From positions 105,001 to 169,000 of the forward strand of contig CALYLW010001187.1 of the NCBI GenBank assembly GCA_944989445.1: DNA of 64,000 nucleotides. Reading direction: 5' to 3'. This document shows, in pieces, positions 37,601-47,800 of this stretch. A model generated the notes under the pieces. It was not told the origin of the DNA and searched no databases. It saw only the letters and a list, made by a program, of their open reading frames with translations. The position numbers and the translations under genes were made by a program. This DNA is from Ampullaceana balthica (Eukaryota; Mollusca; Gastropoda; Lymnaeidae). Every line of letters begins with the position of its first letter. Positions within the stretch are counted from its first letter, which is position 1.

Positions 37601-37670
37601 CAAATTTACTATCAGACCGATCCCAGGGGCTGATAATACATTGGCTGACGTACTTAGCAGACAGTGGTAG
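34578..37670 (+). CDS. pol: Pol: integrase, reverse transcriptase, RNase H
   Basis: An uninterrupted frame of 1,030 codons. Zinc-binding HHCC at about 167-208 (H167, with CRTCDACQ). Integrase core with D236 (VDLIGP), D296 (SDNGTQF) and E332 (MVERFNG): exactly 35 residues between the last two. A GPY/F-like WHGPYKVVEKVGDCNYVIL follows at about 473. Reverse transcriptase starts near 620: LVKKKDGSTRFCIDYRKLN, D704 (KIDLVKGYW), FGLCNAPATF and FFDD at 764-767 with both catalytic aspartates (F replaces the usual Y). RNase H: D915 (RTDASE), E956 (IEKECLG), TDHKPL and ADNTLADVLSR. All catalytic residues are present, so the element looks capable of copying itself. Expression is likely as Gag-Pro-Pol through a -1 shift near 34578-34602; the ATG at 34578 may be irrelevant. 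Confidence 0.95.
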   Translation: MGDGYKGVRPIHRGRGYSPGPNTTIKQNHINANWNRDSHRFTKITKEHSSKGYKIENIGTEVVAGAVTTRAQKKKPKQYSSTVKRHLTEFNIKPEDYKRLQAEDVTLRRIHEHAKKRSMKGTEKSLVKYKGGLLMREYNDTHINPNISQEQLVAPKVLRKNILEIAHDNSLSAHMGIARTKERVLKEFWWPGIASDVRHHCRTCDACQKVKKSAGGIAPLGDMELITKTWSKVAVDLIGPIIPTSRKGYKYILTLVDTATRWPEAKPLKKIDAEEIQEALLGMFTTMGLPDEILSDNGTQFRCDLMAQVCKLMGITQRFSTPLHPQSNGMVERFNGTLKTLLIKASLEQPKDWEDHVQGILFAYREGKHESTGFSPFELMFGRKVRGPINILRNIFDGSNERIEGQKPHEYLNKLRDRLRVSGTQASKNLKAAKEKQKLLYDRRARKREILVGSRVVVMKASAGSKLQRSRWHGPYKVVEKVGDCNYVILEKGKRKTYHINLLEEYHSREESSQKHTETCTNHPITNSSAKNTAYAVVIEDNETENESRNISSLPTQASGVKESTKDVRINPHLKKYEREQIERILDKYANVITNTLGKSTVVAHSIELNTEKPICLRPYPIPFSAKQEIIKEIRQMEGEGIIDKSTSPYSSPIVLVKKKDGSTRFCIDYRKLNAITITDAEPIPNQEDLFIQLGQAKYFSKIDLVKGYWQLPVEINSRKYTAFQTDLGLYQFKYMPFGLCNAPATFARGMRRVLGDQKNVVSFFDDICVFGRSITEHNHTLDQVLNRLKTAGLTARPTKMEIGFSEIEFLGHIVGGGTQRPNASITSKILNIKHPNTKKQVRSLLGLISYYRKFVPDFADISASLSDLTKKGKPEKVQWTSTCREALEKIQKALSTQPILILPEINREFVIRTDASESAIGGCLMQEREGLLHPIAYVSRKLLSRETRYSVIEKECLGVVWTITKFSRYLFGNHFTIETDHKPLTVLQTSKSINNRVARWALTLQEYKFTIRPIPGADNTLADVLSRQW

Positions 37671-39314
37671 TGGGACAGACAAAAGACTGATAGAAAATCA
37701 CGGTCCCACTAATCCCACTAAGACTACCAGTATACTGACAGATTTTGTAGGGTTGAGTACAAGAATGATCAAAATAGCTAATAATTAAGCCTGGGACAAT
37801 GACAAATGATTGCAGTTTCCAAATTTTAGGGTACGCTCTTGGTAATGCTAATAAGAGTCGTTTCTTGTTTAGAATGGGAAATATACGAAATGTTCCACCA
37901 TCAAAAACAATGACTATGATTTTTGATGCATACATTGAATTTGTCTGAGTATTACGGTATAGGAGGGCGCCGTAAATAACACGGAATTGGTATTGTGTCT
38001 TCTATGATGATGATAATTTGTTGAAAATTATGATGAATAATGATAATATTGTTGGGATTGAAGTTGGGGTCTGAGTGACCTTGTACCAGTATCATTGTGA
38101 AATGAAATAAAGTGGTTCGTATGTTCATGACAAATGTGTTGATCATATAAGAAATTGTGTGCACTGGAGACCTCAGTCCAAATTTTATGATAAGAGATGT
38201 TGTTATGATGATAATGTTTTGATTAGGATGATGAGGCTGCTATTTGTTGATAACTATGAGGAGTTATGATAATGTATTTTTGTATTTACTTGGGGGGTCT
38301 GAGCGACCAATTCCCAGTATTACTATTATATGAATTGATAAGACAATTCTTAGGTGCACGACACATTTTGATTATGTAAGCACAACATGTTTGGAGCCCT
38401 CAGGCATTTGGTATAACATTGATAATATGTATTTATTATATGTTATGATGATGAAATTTTTGATTCATGAAAATTTTGCCGATGACTATGTTATGATTAT
38501 GAATATGATAATTTGTAACCCATTAACTGGTGGTTATAACTGGTCCCAGTAGGGTGGACGATAAATATACATACGAGATCCCGCTATGGGGACAGAAAAC
38601 ATACATAACATGTCCCATAAAGATACAGATGCAAGTATTAATGAAAAGGGACAGAAAATTGGGTGGATAGTGATTGTTGTGACACATGATTAGCAATTAA
38701 ACCATTGAAGCATGCCATTCATTGTTTGTGAGACATGTTGAGCAATTAAGTCACTGAACCATGACTTTCTTCGCTTGTAAAACATGGGGATCATCTAAAT
38801 CATTGAACCATGACATTCTTTGCTTGTGAAACATGGGTGTCATTTAAGTCATTTAACCATACCAAGATTTTTTGTTTGTATGTGAAGAATATTAATACTT
38901 CAAATGTGACAATTTTTTTCTTTTGTATATTGATGTATATATATCGTTAACATTTTGAGTAGTAATAACCTTTGCTACCCTCGAAAGCGAGGTAGTATAG
39001 GACTAGACTCGTACGCAGGTACGAAAACCGGGTAGTTCCACAATGTAAATAAAACGATTCCTTATTATGTATTTGGGAATATACACCACTATTGTGAACT
39101 AATATTTTTGGAAGCTAGCATATTACTGGTGAAAATTCTGTATATAGTGAACATTGCAATTGTTAAATATTGTTAAAATAACTATATATTATTGAAATGC
39201 CTGTGTGTGTAAGTATGGGATATATTATTAGTAGATCATGACACACCAAAACCTCAAGACCTTATGTTTATAAACTCGCGACATTCTTGCTAAGGTCGCT
39301 CGTGAGGAGGGGGG
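37671..39314 (+). other. Long 3' untranslated stretch of the LTR element
   Basis: 1.64 kb with no reading frame of note, unusual length for Ty3/Gypsy. It carries a 49-bp tandem repeat (38683-38863, about 3.6 copies, unit near CATTGAACCATGACATTCTT) and two diverged copies of a segment with GGGGTCTGAG (38067 and 38294). It could be a remnant of a third gene or an RNA packaging/regulatory region. Confidence 0.7.
39304..39314 (+). promoter_or_regulatory. Polypurine tract
   Basis: GAGGAGGGGGG directly before the 3' LTR; expected primer for plus-strand synthesis. Confidence 0.85.
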
Positions 39315-39823
39315 TGTTACGGTCAGATGTTGTGGTGTGGGGATGACTACGCATAAATGGGGTGGTGAACACTTGTCCTCGTGGAACGGGGGCAAGTGAA
39401 CTCAAGGTACGTGCAAGTTGTAATGAATTGACAGGACCACGGTCAAAGGGAGACATGGTGATTGACCCAGGGTCCAGTCAAAAACCGGTCGGACAAGACG
39501 GGGGTATAATAGGGGTCACATTGTGTGTCGCGGGGAGAGTGTTAAGTTGCCAAGTAGCAGGCAGGTGAAAGACGTACGATAGAGTGTGGAGTTTTGTGAA
39601 CGTGGTCCAATCCGGTCAAGCTGGGCCGAGGACTCTGGATGGTATGACCATCAACTGTAAACTGCCAATTGTACTGTACCATAAATATGTTCAAAGCTTC
39701 TGGATGTCATTAAACTTATGTTGAAAGAAAACAACCCAGCGTTGCTAAGTCTTTTACCCGTCTACGTGGTAAATATCTGTGGCTAAGGGGGGACCTCAAC
39801 CCCTAGACAACGACTCCGCCACA
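39315..39823 (+). repeat. 3' LTR
   Basis: 509 bp, ends CTCCGCCACA. It differs from the 5' LTR only at TCTACGTGG against TCTATGTGG and at the penultimate base. Followed by the GCTAG duplication. Confidence 0.95.
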
Positions 39824-39935
39824 GCTAGTATCTTTAATATGTAACACACATTAAGTTAAAATTTTCTGTAATGTTGACGTATTTGTTATATTTTAATTTA
39901 CTTGAAAAACGCAGTTAATAAGCATTATATAAGCA

Positions 39936-40155
39936 TGTGCTCTCAGCTTGCGTACTAAGAGTCACGGTTTCAAATCTCCGTGAAGGTAGCGAGTACACCC
40001 AGCTCCGAAAAGGTGTCGGACATAAGTTTGCGAAACAAAGGCGGCTTGGAATAGCGTGGCCCTCTCATAGCTTTGGTGCGTGTTTGCTGTGTAATTTTGC
40101 AGTATGTTCTTATCAGAACGTAGGGCAAAATGATCTACTGTATAGAAGGAGGGTA
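39936..40155 (+). repeat. tRNA-derived SINE, family 2, in 5' flank of gene B
   Basis: Head with GTGCTCTCAGCTTGCGTACT and a box-B-like CACGGTTTCAAATCTCCGTG, then CCCAGCTCCGAAAAGG, CAAAGGCGGCTTGGAATAG and TTATCAGAACGTAGG. Equivalent to the copy at 58981 upstream of gene C. Confidence 0.75.
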
Positions 40156-40164
40156 TGTCATAAG

Positions 40165-40275
40165 AGGCCGTCCATAAATGACGTCACGATATTTTGGCCG
40201 ATTTTTCACCAACTCCCCCCCTCGTCACGCGTCGTCACAAAAAGTTAGACCCCCCTCCAAAAATACGTCACAAAA
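40165..40275. mobile_element. One end of a GGCCGTCCATAAA-type DNA transposon
   Basis: GGCCGTCCATAAATGACGTC followed by C-rich blocks with CGTCACAAAAAGT and ACGTCACAAAACT. This inverted-repeat type is widespread in invertebrates; the matching far end is not seen, so it is a relic. A related end is at 49822. Confidence 0.5.
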
Positions 40276-40451
40276 CTTTGACAACCCAAAAAAAAACTAC
40301 AAACAGAAAACACCAACTTATTTTCTATTTGAAATTAAGTATGTTTTATATCACTTTTTTGTCATTTAAGTATTTATTTAGAGTAGGTTTGCATGGTAAT
40401 ATCGCAACACACGTGAAGCTATGTAAAAGGTCATTTTATTAAATTGTAAGC

Positions 40452-40560
40452 CAGTGCTTCTCAAACTTTTTCGTATTAGACGACCGGCAGGAATTTTTTC
40501 CATTTCACCAGGTACCGGTGCATTCTTTTCCCGTTTTGACGTTATTTTCCCTGTACTGAC
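40452..40560. mobile_element. Fragment of hAT MITE family seen at 24287
   Basis: AGTGCTTCTCAAACTTTTTC, then GACCGGCAGGAATTTTTTCC and ACCAGGTACCGGTGCATTC, matching the left two thirds of 24287-24471. The right end is lost. Confidence 0.65.
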
Positions 40561-41861
40561 GTGATAGCAAAATGAGGCCCTAGATGGCTTAAGGCCCTGT
40601 TATATTAAGTATGAATTCGGCTAGTTTTATATAGCATTTTTTTGTTTTACATTTGTTAAGTTGCCAGGCATAGCAAGACAGCTAACGAACAATGCAGCGG
40701 TAATGTCAACAACCCTTTCCTCTGATTAACCTTCAAGCTCACGAATGTGACTATTGATATTACAAGGATCATTTCATTTTTTTCCCCATGTTTTTTTCAA
40801 GATTTCAAGTACGTTACACAAGAGTTGTAAATATAAAGCCAACAATGGACTAGGCGTGTTTAAACTTGCATTCTCTTGTGGAGTTTATAAACTAATGAAA
40901 AATACATGGCTACCACTATCGGGCGGTTTAACCGAGGGGTCGGTGAACAGCGGTATATTAAGGGTAAAAAGGGAACTCTTAGGGGTAATGCTGAATCATT
41001 GTGGGCAATAAAATCGCTAGAATCCAATCCTTTTGGGTTAATAATAATATTAACATAAACTTTTATAATTTTAATTTTTAGGTATCCGATTGAACCGGTC
41101 CGTTCTTTAAAAAAGTTTAACCGGCTTTCAAAAAACGAACTGTGTTAACATCCTTAGATTATATTTTATTTTAATGCATAAAAATTAGACATTGACGTTT
41201 AATCATGGTTAACTTCTTTGTTTAAGAAAAAAAATATTTTAAAATATTTTTAAAATGTACTTTTTAAAAAATCCCTCAATTGACTGTCCGGCATCCCGTA
41301 AGAAAGAGGTCGGCGAATTGAGGTAATTTACCCCATCTGGGGTCAAAGGGAATTCTTGAGGGTAATGCATACTCATTAGGGACATATAACATCCACTAAA
41401 ATCCACTAGATATATTAAAATAAGTCATGTGTACCATAATTTGTACGTGTGCGCTTCGAATGTATGCCTACTATTGAACCGGTTCCTTCCAGAAAATGCA
41501 TTTTATAAAAATTTGACAACTATGTAGATTTCTTACCTACGTTCTATACGAACACACAAAAATCCACCCTGCCTTCATTTTTATTGACACGAGTGACAAT
41601 AATCTTAATCCACATGACTTTACTCTATCAAGTATCCTTTCTGTGATATTTAAAATTAATGCCTTAAAAACTGAGCTAAGAAGTAAAGTTGTTTTGTGCT
41701 ACTCTCGAATTGCGATGACAAGAATTTGATGCATTCAATAAAATTAATGAATACTATTATATATAGAATGGCCAGGGGTGTTAGACAAAAAACCAATTGA
41801 ACAAGTATATCAAACTTCCGAAATATTGTCGTTCGTCGTCGGGCGGAAAAACAAAAGTCAA
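40561..41861. other. No gene seen; weak internal repeat
   Basis: Two diverged segments share GGTCGGTGAA/GGTCGGCGAA, GGGAACTCTTAGGGGTAATG and GGGAATTCTTGAGGGTAATG (40936-41000 and 41311-41370), and each has a nearby GAACCGGT block. Probably remains of one repeat. No coding exon. Confidence 0.35.
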
Positions 41862-42289
41862 TCAAACAACCGCGTAAAAACAATGTTCTTCACTATAAAT
41901 ACCTTATATATGAAACAGAACTCAACGCGACTAACATTTACAGACTGAAACTGACTTAAGTCCCCTTTGCTGCGAAACCGGGGGTTGGGGGAAGGAGGGT
42001 GTGGTGTTGTCACCGATGGCAGGCGTGAACGACTCAAGTGGCCGAAAAATAACAAATTATGAAATTGAATTACCTATAGTTATAGAGAGATAAACTAAAA
42101 GTGAATTAATTTAATTACGGTACATGCGATCGATCTAAAATTTTGAAACAATAAATTGTTAGGTGACACAAATCTATGTGCAAAATTTCAGCTTGATAGC
42201 AGCACGAAAATTTTGTCATTTTTTACTTTTGTTTTTCCACCCGCCTGCCCGACGACCAAAGACAAGATTTCGAAGTTAATATAAGGGAT
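41862..42289 (+). repeat. TTAA-family repeat I, array 3, unit 1
   Basis: Starts near AAACAACCGCGTAAAAACAA, contains AAATACCTTATATATG (worn inverted arm) and the core GCGATCGATCTAAAATTTTG, and ends GAAGTTAATATAAGGGAT. Middle block shortened compared with 23076-23610. Confidence 0.7.
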
Positions 42290-42563
42290 TTATAAAACAA
42301 CCCCGTAAAAACAAAATTTTTGACTATAAATCCCTTATATATGAGACATAATTATAAGTATATATCATGTTTAAACGCGACAAACATTTACATACTGAAT
42401 CTGCCTTAACTCCTGCAGTATAACCGGTTGGGACAGGGGAAAGGTCTGGTCACATGTCGCTGGACCGAGCTCAGCATGACATGTAAAATGTAAACAAAAG
42501 CACGCCGGTACATGGACGGGTGGCGTCAACGCGCGAACTGAAATGTCACGTGCAAAAGAAAAA
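42290..42563 (+). repeat. TTAA-family repeat I, array 3, unit 2 (3'-truncated)
   Basis: Full 5' half (ACCCCGTAAAAACAAAATTT, AAATCCCTTATATATGAGAC, ACCGAGCTCAGCATGACATG) but stops after CACGTGCAAAAGAAAA, where the next unit begins. The core hairpin and 3' end are absent. Confidence 0.75.
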
Positions 42564-43100
42564 CAACCCCGTAAAAACACGGTTTTTGACTATAAAACCC
42601 TTATATATGAGACATAACTAAAAGTATTTATTATGTTCAAACGCTACAAAAATTTACAGACTGAATCTGTCTTAACTCCCGTTTGCTTTTAACCCGGGGT
42701 GGGGGGTGGGAGAGGGGAAAGGTCTTGTCACCGATCGCTGGACCGAGCTCAGCGTGACACGCAAAATGTAAACAAAAGCACGCCGGTACACCTGGTTAAA
42801 ACACGAGATGTGTTCACCTCTAGCTGGGGTGAAGTCAAGTGAACCGTAAAATGTAAACGATAGTGACCGCTATATAAAGTTTATATAGATAAACTAAAAA
42901 TGCATTAATTTAATTGCGGTATGTTCGATTGATCTGAAATTTTGAAACAATACATTGTTAGGTGACACGGGTCCATGTGCCAAATTTCAGCTCGATGGCT
43001 TCCCAGGAAGTGGGTCATTTTTAACTTTTGTTTTTCTGCCCGCCCTACGACGAACGACAGACAGACAGAGAGATACGGCGGTGAAGTTAATATAAGGGAT
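42564..43100 (+). repeat. TTAA-family repeat I, array 3, unit 3
   Basis: Complete: 5' hairpin, GGACCGAGCTCAGCGTGACA, core with GATTGATCTGAAATTTTG and GCCAAATTTCAGCTCGATG, a GACAGACAGACAG run, and the end GTTAATATAAGGGAT followed by TTAA. Confidence 0.8.
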
Positions 43101-43104
43101 TTAA

Positions 43105-43507
43105 ATAAAACAAACCCGTAAAATCAAAGTTTTTTTTACTATAAATCCTTTATATATGAGACATAACTAAAAGTATTGATTATGTTCAAACGTAACAAAC
43201 ATTTACAGACTGAATCTGTCTTAACTCCCCTTTGCTTTATAACCCGGGGGTGTGGGTGGGAGAGGGTGAAAGGTATGGTCACCGATCAATGGACCGAGCT
43301 CAGCGTGACACGTAAAATGTAAACAAAAGCACGCCGGTACATCGACCATGTTGCGTCAACGCGCGAACTGAGCTGTCACGTGAAAAAAAAACAATAACAA
43401 ACCGTGAAATTGAATTACATACGTCTTATATAGATAAACTAAAAATGCATTAATTTGATAACAGTACTTTTGATTGATCTGAAATTTTGATACGATGCAT
43501 TGTTAGA
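43105..43507 (+). repeat. TTAA-family repeat I, array 3, unit 4 (3'-truncated)
   Basis: Starts ATAAAACAAACCCGTAAAAT and runs to GATACGATGCATTGTTAG in the loop of the core hairpin, where a tRNA-like fragment interrupts. Confidence 0.75.
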
Positions 43508-43509
43508 AA

Positions 43510-43567
43510 ACGTGACTCACTTTTGCTCGGCAGTCCAGCGCGCTACCGCTAGACCACCGCAGCGTTT
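43510..43567 (-). repeat. tRNA-like fragment (5' half)
   Basis: On the minus strand CGCTGCGGTGGTCTAGCGGT is followed by AGCGCGCTGGACTGCCGAGC. This is a D-arm with box A and an anticodon-arm-like stretch. No T-arm or box B follows, so it is a truncated tRNA or SINE head, not a functional tRNA gene. Confidence 0.55.
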
Positions 43568-44768
43568 TACTTAATTGATATCAGTTATATTATTGTGATA
43601 ATTTTATATTCTTTGTTTTTTTTTCCGTTGAATTATAAATGACAGTCAAAATTTTGATTTGAATTGGTAACTTAAAATTAATAATGTATCTTGTCTCAAG
43701 TGTTAAAACTTATTCAGTCTGATACTTTTAAAACTCTAGTCTATTGTGAATATTACAATTATACAAAATAAGTTTAGTAACAAATTAAGTTATACATTAA
43801 ATTATTAATATAGAACAAAATAAACAAATTAACAAGCGTTGATCATAAAATCATTAAAATCAATGCAAAATATAGTAAAACAATCAATTTCAATACCAGG
43901 GGAAAAATTAAATTAAAAAGTTACATGTATAGATATTACTTTACTACAAACGATAACAAACTAAGTTAACGAATAACATATTAAAACTTAAATCGTCTGA
44001 ATAAAAGAACGGTTTTTATTATGGCTCTAGATCATGACTTCATGTACACCACACTACAAACTCAGTAGGCCTACAATACAGTGCTTTTGGAACCAACTAC
44101 AAGGTACGTTGAACTTTGTTCAAGTTCGTTCATTCAATTCATTGTAAAATGTTCATCGTTGACGTTGACAGTGTAACAAACTGTCATTGTAGATAGCAGA
44201 TCTCTCAATTTGTAGGATAATTAATATTTTAATAAATAGTATTAACTACTAGATATAAAGTAGTCAAGTACACCCTATTAGCTTTTACACTTAAAGGTGG
44301 AGATATCCGGAATCCGAATCCGGTAAATATTAGGGCAAAACTATCCAAGTCCGGCAAATAGTTATAAACAAAATCCGGCTGATCCCTACTTGTTTTGTTT
44401 CCATTGGGTAAGATTAATGGCTTCTACTTCACTCTTTCATATTATCTAATTATCCTTTACTTAGTTCTAGATTTAACTCTCATTACGCTGTAAATAACTA
44501 TAAAGCCACGTGAAAAATATTTCGTTACATAATAAAATGCCTTCTTATTCTTACACACGCATCCAAAGTTATAAATCAAATACAATTTAAAATTTAAAAA
44601 AATATGAAAGCTTTAAAGAAAAATATATATTTATTATCAAATTAGGGCTAAAATACTATAAACAAAATTGATACATATTTTGAATTGTGTCGCTTCATAT
44701 GGTTGCTCTATTTTATATATAAAATCGTGTAATAACGTACAAATTTGCTTTAAATATTAACAAAACGT
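43568..44768. other. 3' flank of gene C
   Basis: AT-rich. A hAT-like MITE piece with repeated TCCGGAATCCGAATCCGG/ATCCGGCTGATCCCT lies at about 44308-44390. From 44460 the sequence aligns with the 3' flank of gene B (14170). No gene seen. Confidence 0.4.
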
Positions 44769-44769
44769 G

Positions 44770-44788
44770 TTAAAAATTAAAAGATTAA

Positions 44789-44836
<48 letters not shown>
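44770..44836. repeat. (TA)n microsatellite
   Basis: About 60 bp of TA about 35 bp downstream of the stop codon of gene C, so probably transcribed in its 3' UTR. Confidence 0.9.
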
Positions 44837-44838
<2 letters not shown>

Positions 44839-44871
44839 GTCAGCTCAAAACGAAATTTCTATGTCGATTTT

Positions 44872-47800
44872 TTACGTTTCTTGTAAAAGCCTCCAAAATA
44901 TTCTATTTCCTGGTACACACACGAATACATCGCATGTAAAAGGCAGTCTAAAAAGGGAAAAATAATTAAAACACATAAGTAATTCAGTCTCAAAATATTA
45001 ACACATTTCTAGAAACCCTTTTTTTCTATGTCGACTATGTCCTATTATTTTAACACGTTCCTCTCAAGCGTACGTTATCACCAAACATGTCTTACGTGAG
45101 TGTTACTTGATGCAAGTTGTTATATATCGGGCTCCCGCTAGTCACAATTTAATGATGTTGTAGAGTTGGCATGGCCAAATGACAAATACGGAGATTTTTC
45201 TTTAGGTGAAACAAATTTCGACCTGCAAAGACTAAAACTCAAACAGAGACAACTGCAGTGGCGCATGTAGCCCGCTTATGGATAGAGTGACACACCGGCT
45301 TGCCATATGTCCAGTAGTGTTTGAATTAAGTGGACTATATCAGCAGCACTTAGTTTAGAATATGAAAGATTTCTTGTTTTGCTAGAATGGCTGGCCGACT
45401 AATCTCAGCTTGTTAGCTAGACGTTACAAAGAAATCGTATCCTCTTTAGGAGGCCATCATGTTTCACAGAGTTGACGATCAACTTTCTCCACACACCCTA
45501 GAATGGAACTCATTGTTCAAATTGAATCGAATCTCATTTCAACTGAGATGATTTCCCATCCACGGAAAAAAGAGGGGGGGGGAATTTTGAAGCGTATATT
45601 CTAGAACAAATTATTTTAAATACACAAACGTGCGTACAAGCAAGCATACGTACACAAACACACATACACATGTATATATATGCTTAATGATTATAAGATT
45701 ATAAGATCTGCCAAAAAAATAAAGTAGAAAAAAATATAATTTTCCCGTAGCAGTTTTATTCCAAGACCGTAATCTAGTAACTTACAGGATACCGACTCAT
45801 CTGGTTGTTTAGAACTAAATGTACAAGCCCGAGAAGTCAAGTGTATCCTATATAAGTTTACTATCTAAACTTTTAAAGACACCCTCTCCCCTTAACATAC
45901 TATAACCCCTAACCCATTATTTCCAAACTCACAAAAACTGAAGTTCCAAAAAAAATATTGTTTTACATTAATTTTGAAGATGTAATTCGGTTGTTTGTTT
46001 AAGGCGCTTTTGCGAGTACATATTGAGAGTTCAGTTCATGAAGCCCGCACATTTTTTTACACTTTTACTCCCGACCTTTCAACGGCCTTCCGGTCATAAT
46101 GGAAAGCTTAAAATTAACCTTTTCTATAGATTACATCTCTCAGTATCATAAAACTTGTTAATTTTAACTTCAGACTCACACCAGTTAGTTTCTTTACAAG
46201 TGGAAGGGCTAAGTGCGAGTATTTTGTTAGTAGTGTAGTAAGCAATACTTTAGGCTAAACTTTGATAAACACTCATGTATAATCCACATATGATAGACTT
46301 ACAGCTTTCGGCAATCAGACAATATGTTGTGCACGAACATGTTGTTTACATTTGGGAAATGTCCTCCAATGACCAAGGAGATATCAGTTATCGTGTTGTG
46401 ATAATTAGCTATACAGTGCAAAAGTTGGAGAACCTGATGATTAGAAAATATAATTTATTTATGAAGTTATGTTGAATATAGATATCTTTATGTAAGTATC
46501 GTCTTACACGTAAGATTTAGTAAATCGGCAACTCCTCTATTTTAACTGATTTGGATAATTGTCTTACAACCTAAGGATTCCCTATGGTATAGACAACGCT
46601 CATAATGATCCTAGGACAATATCACTTGGCAATCAGAATTCATTGACAACAGACGATTGCTTGTGTGTATCAGCTCAGATGGACTACGTGTGTGTACCAG
46701 GGCTGCAACTAACCAGTGTTTTCAACATCACGAGTAATGACCATTCCAACCCCTGAATCACCAAGTTGGTCTGAATAGTGGTGATACCGAACTGTGTTGA
46801 TTTCATTGGATAACAAAGTGAGGCTGTTTACCAGCTGTTATACTTTAGTTATGGGAAATTAATGTCCTTTGAATGTCCTTTGTTCTACTTCTAGATTTTG
46901 TTTAAACTAATCTAAAATGTTTATAATTTATAATAACTAATTTTATACAAACTGTACGGGATCTCGTTTAGCAAATACCAAATATAAGACGAAAATTTTA
47001 AGTAAAAAATAAAGTAAAACATTTGATCAGAACATCATTACCTTAAGAAATGCCATCTCACTAACAAACAAAATAAATAATTTAAATACTTTATTGCTAA
47101 TTAAAATTAAGCATTATTTTCCTTAAACGAAACTAGTTAAAAAGAATTTAACGATATTACATACACACTATTTATTATTAAACATTTAACACTACAGCCA
47201 TTTATGATAACAAAATTGATTGAAGTTAATGACATGTCCAGACCCCTTAAAATATTGAAGGACTTGCCCTTACCTCAGTTTCCGATGTACTGCTGTACTC
47301 ACAGCCAACATATTTTATTTTGGAGACAGGCATGGCAGGCGATAACATGAGCGAAGCTGAGCTCGTTGGTGAAAAATTTTGAGCGTTGAACTCTACCAAT
47401 AAACCTTGATGAGTGACAAGCAAACCCTGCCACGCTTTACAGCTTATAATGTGACCTGTCGGAGAAAATGCCCTTACTTTTGGTTGAACTATGATTGTGA
47501 AGATACTTTAAAAATAAATATATAAACAGATGTGCCTTTATAAAACACTAGAAGCTAAAAAATTTCTTTAAAGTAAAGAACATCTTATGATTAGAAAATA
47601 CATTTTTAAAACCAAGTTGTTGATTTTAGCATTTACCATTTTTAAGTAAAAAAGTTCATCAATTGATCTGTAAGATGAAATGTTAATTAATTCTTTGAAT
47701 TATATGAAAAAATAAATAGAAGAAAACATGATTTACAAATATAATAAACTAATTAAAATAACCCCCAAAAAATCATAGTTTCAATACTTATTTATATAAA

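Larger units (their letters stand above)
32003..39823 (+). mobile_element. Complete Ty3/Gypsy LTR retrotransposon, Gmr1-like (INT before RT)
   Basis: 7,821 bp, bounded by 509-bp LTRs and a perfect 5-bp duplication GCTAG (31998-32002 and 39824-39828). Order inside: primer site, leader with a 24-bp repeat ORF, gag coiled-coil segment, gag capsid with a SCAN-like region, DTG protease, then one long pol frame with integrase first and RT/RNase H after it, a 1.6-kb untranslated 3' stretch, polypurine tract, 3' LTR. Normal Ty3/Gypsy elements have integrase last; the reversed order is known for the Gmr1 group. LTRs differ at only two of 509 positions, so insertion was recent. It sits in the 5' flank of F-box gene B. 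Confidence 0.95.

Noticed and set aside
43510..43567. Functional tRNA gene on the minus strand
   Set aside because: Only the D-arm and anticodon-like part is present; there is no T-arm, box B or acceptor pairing.
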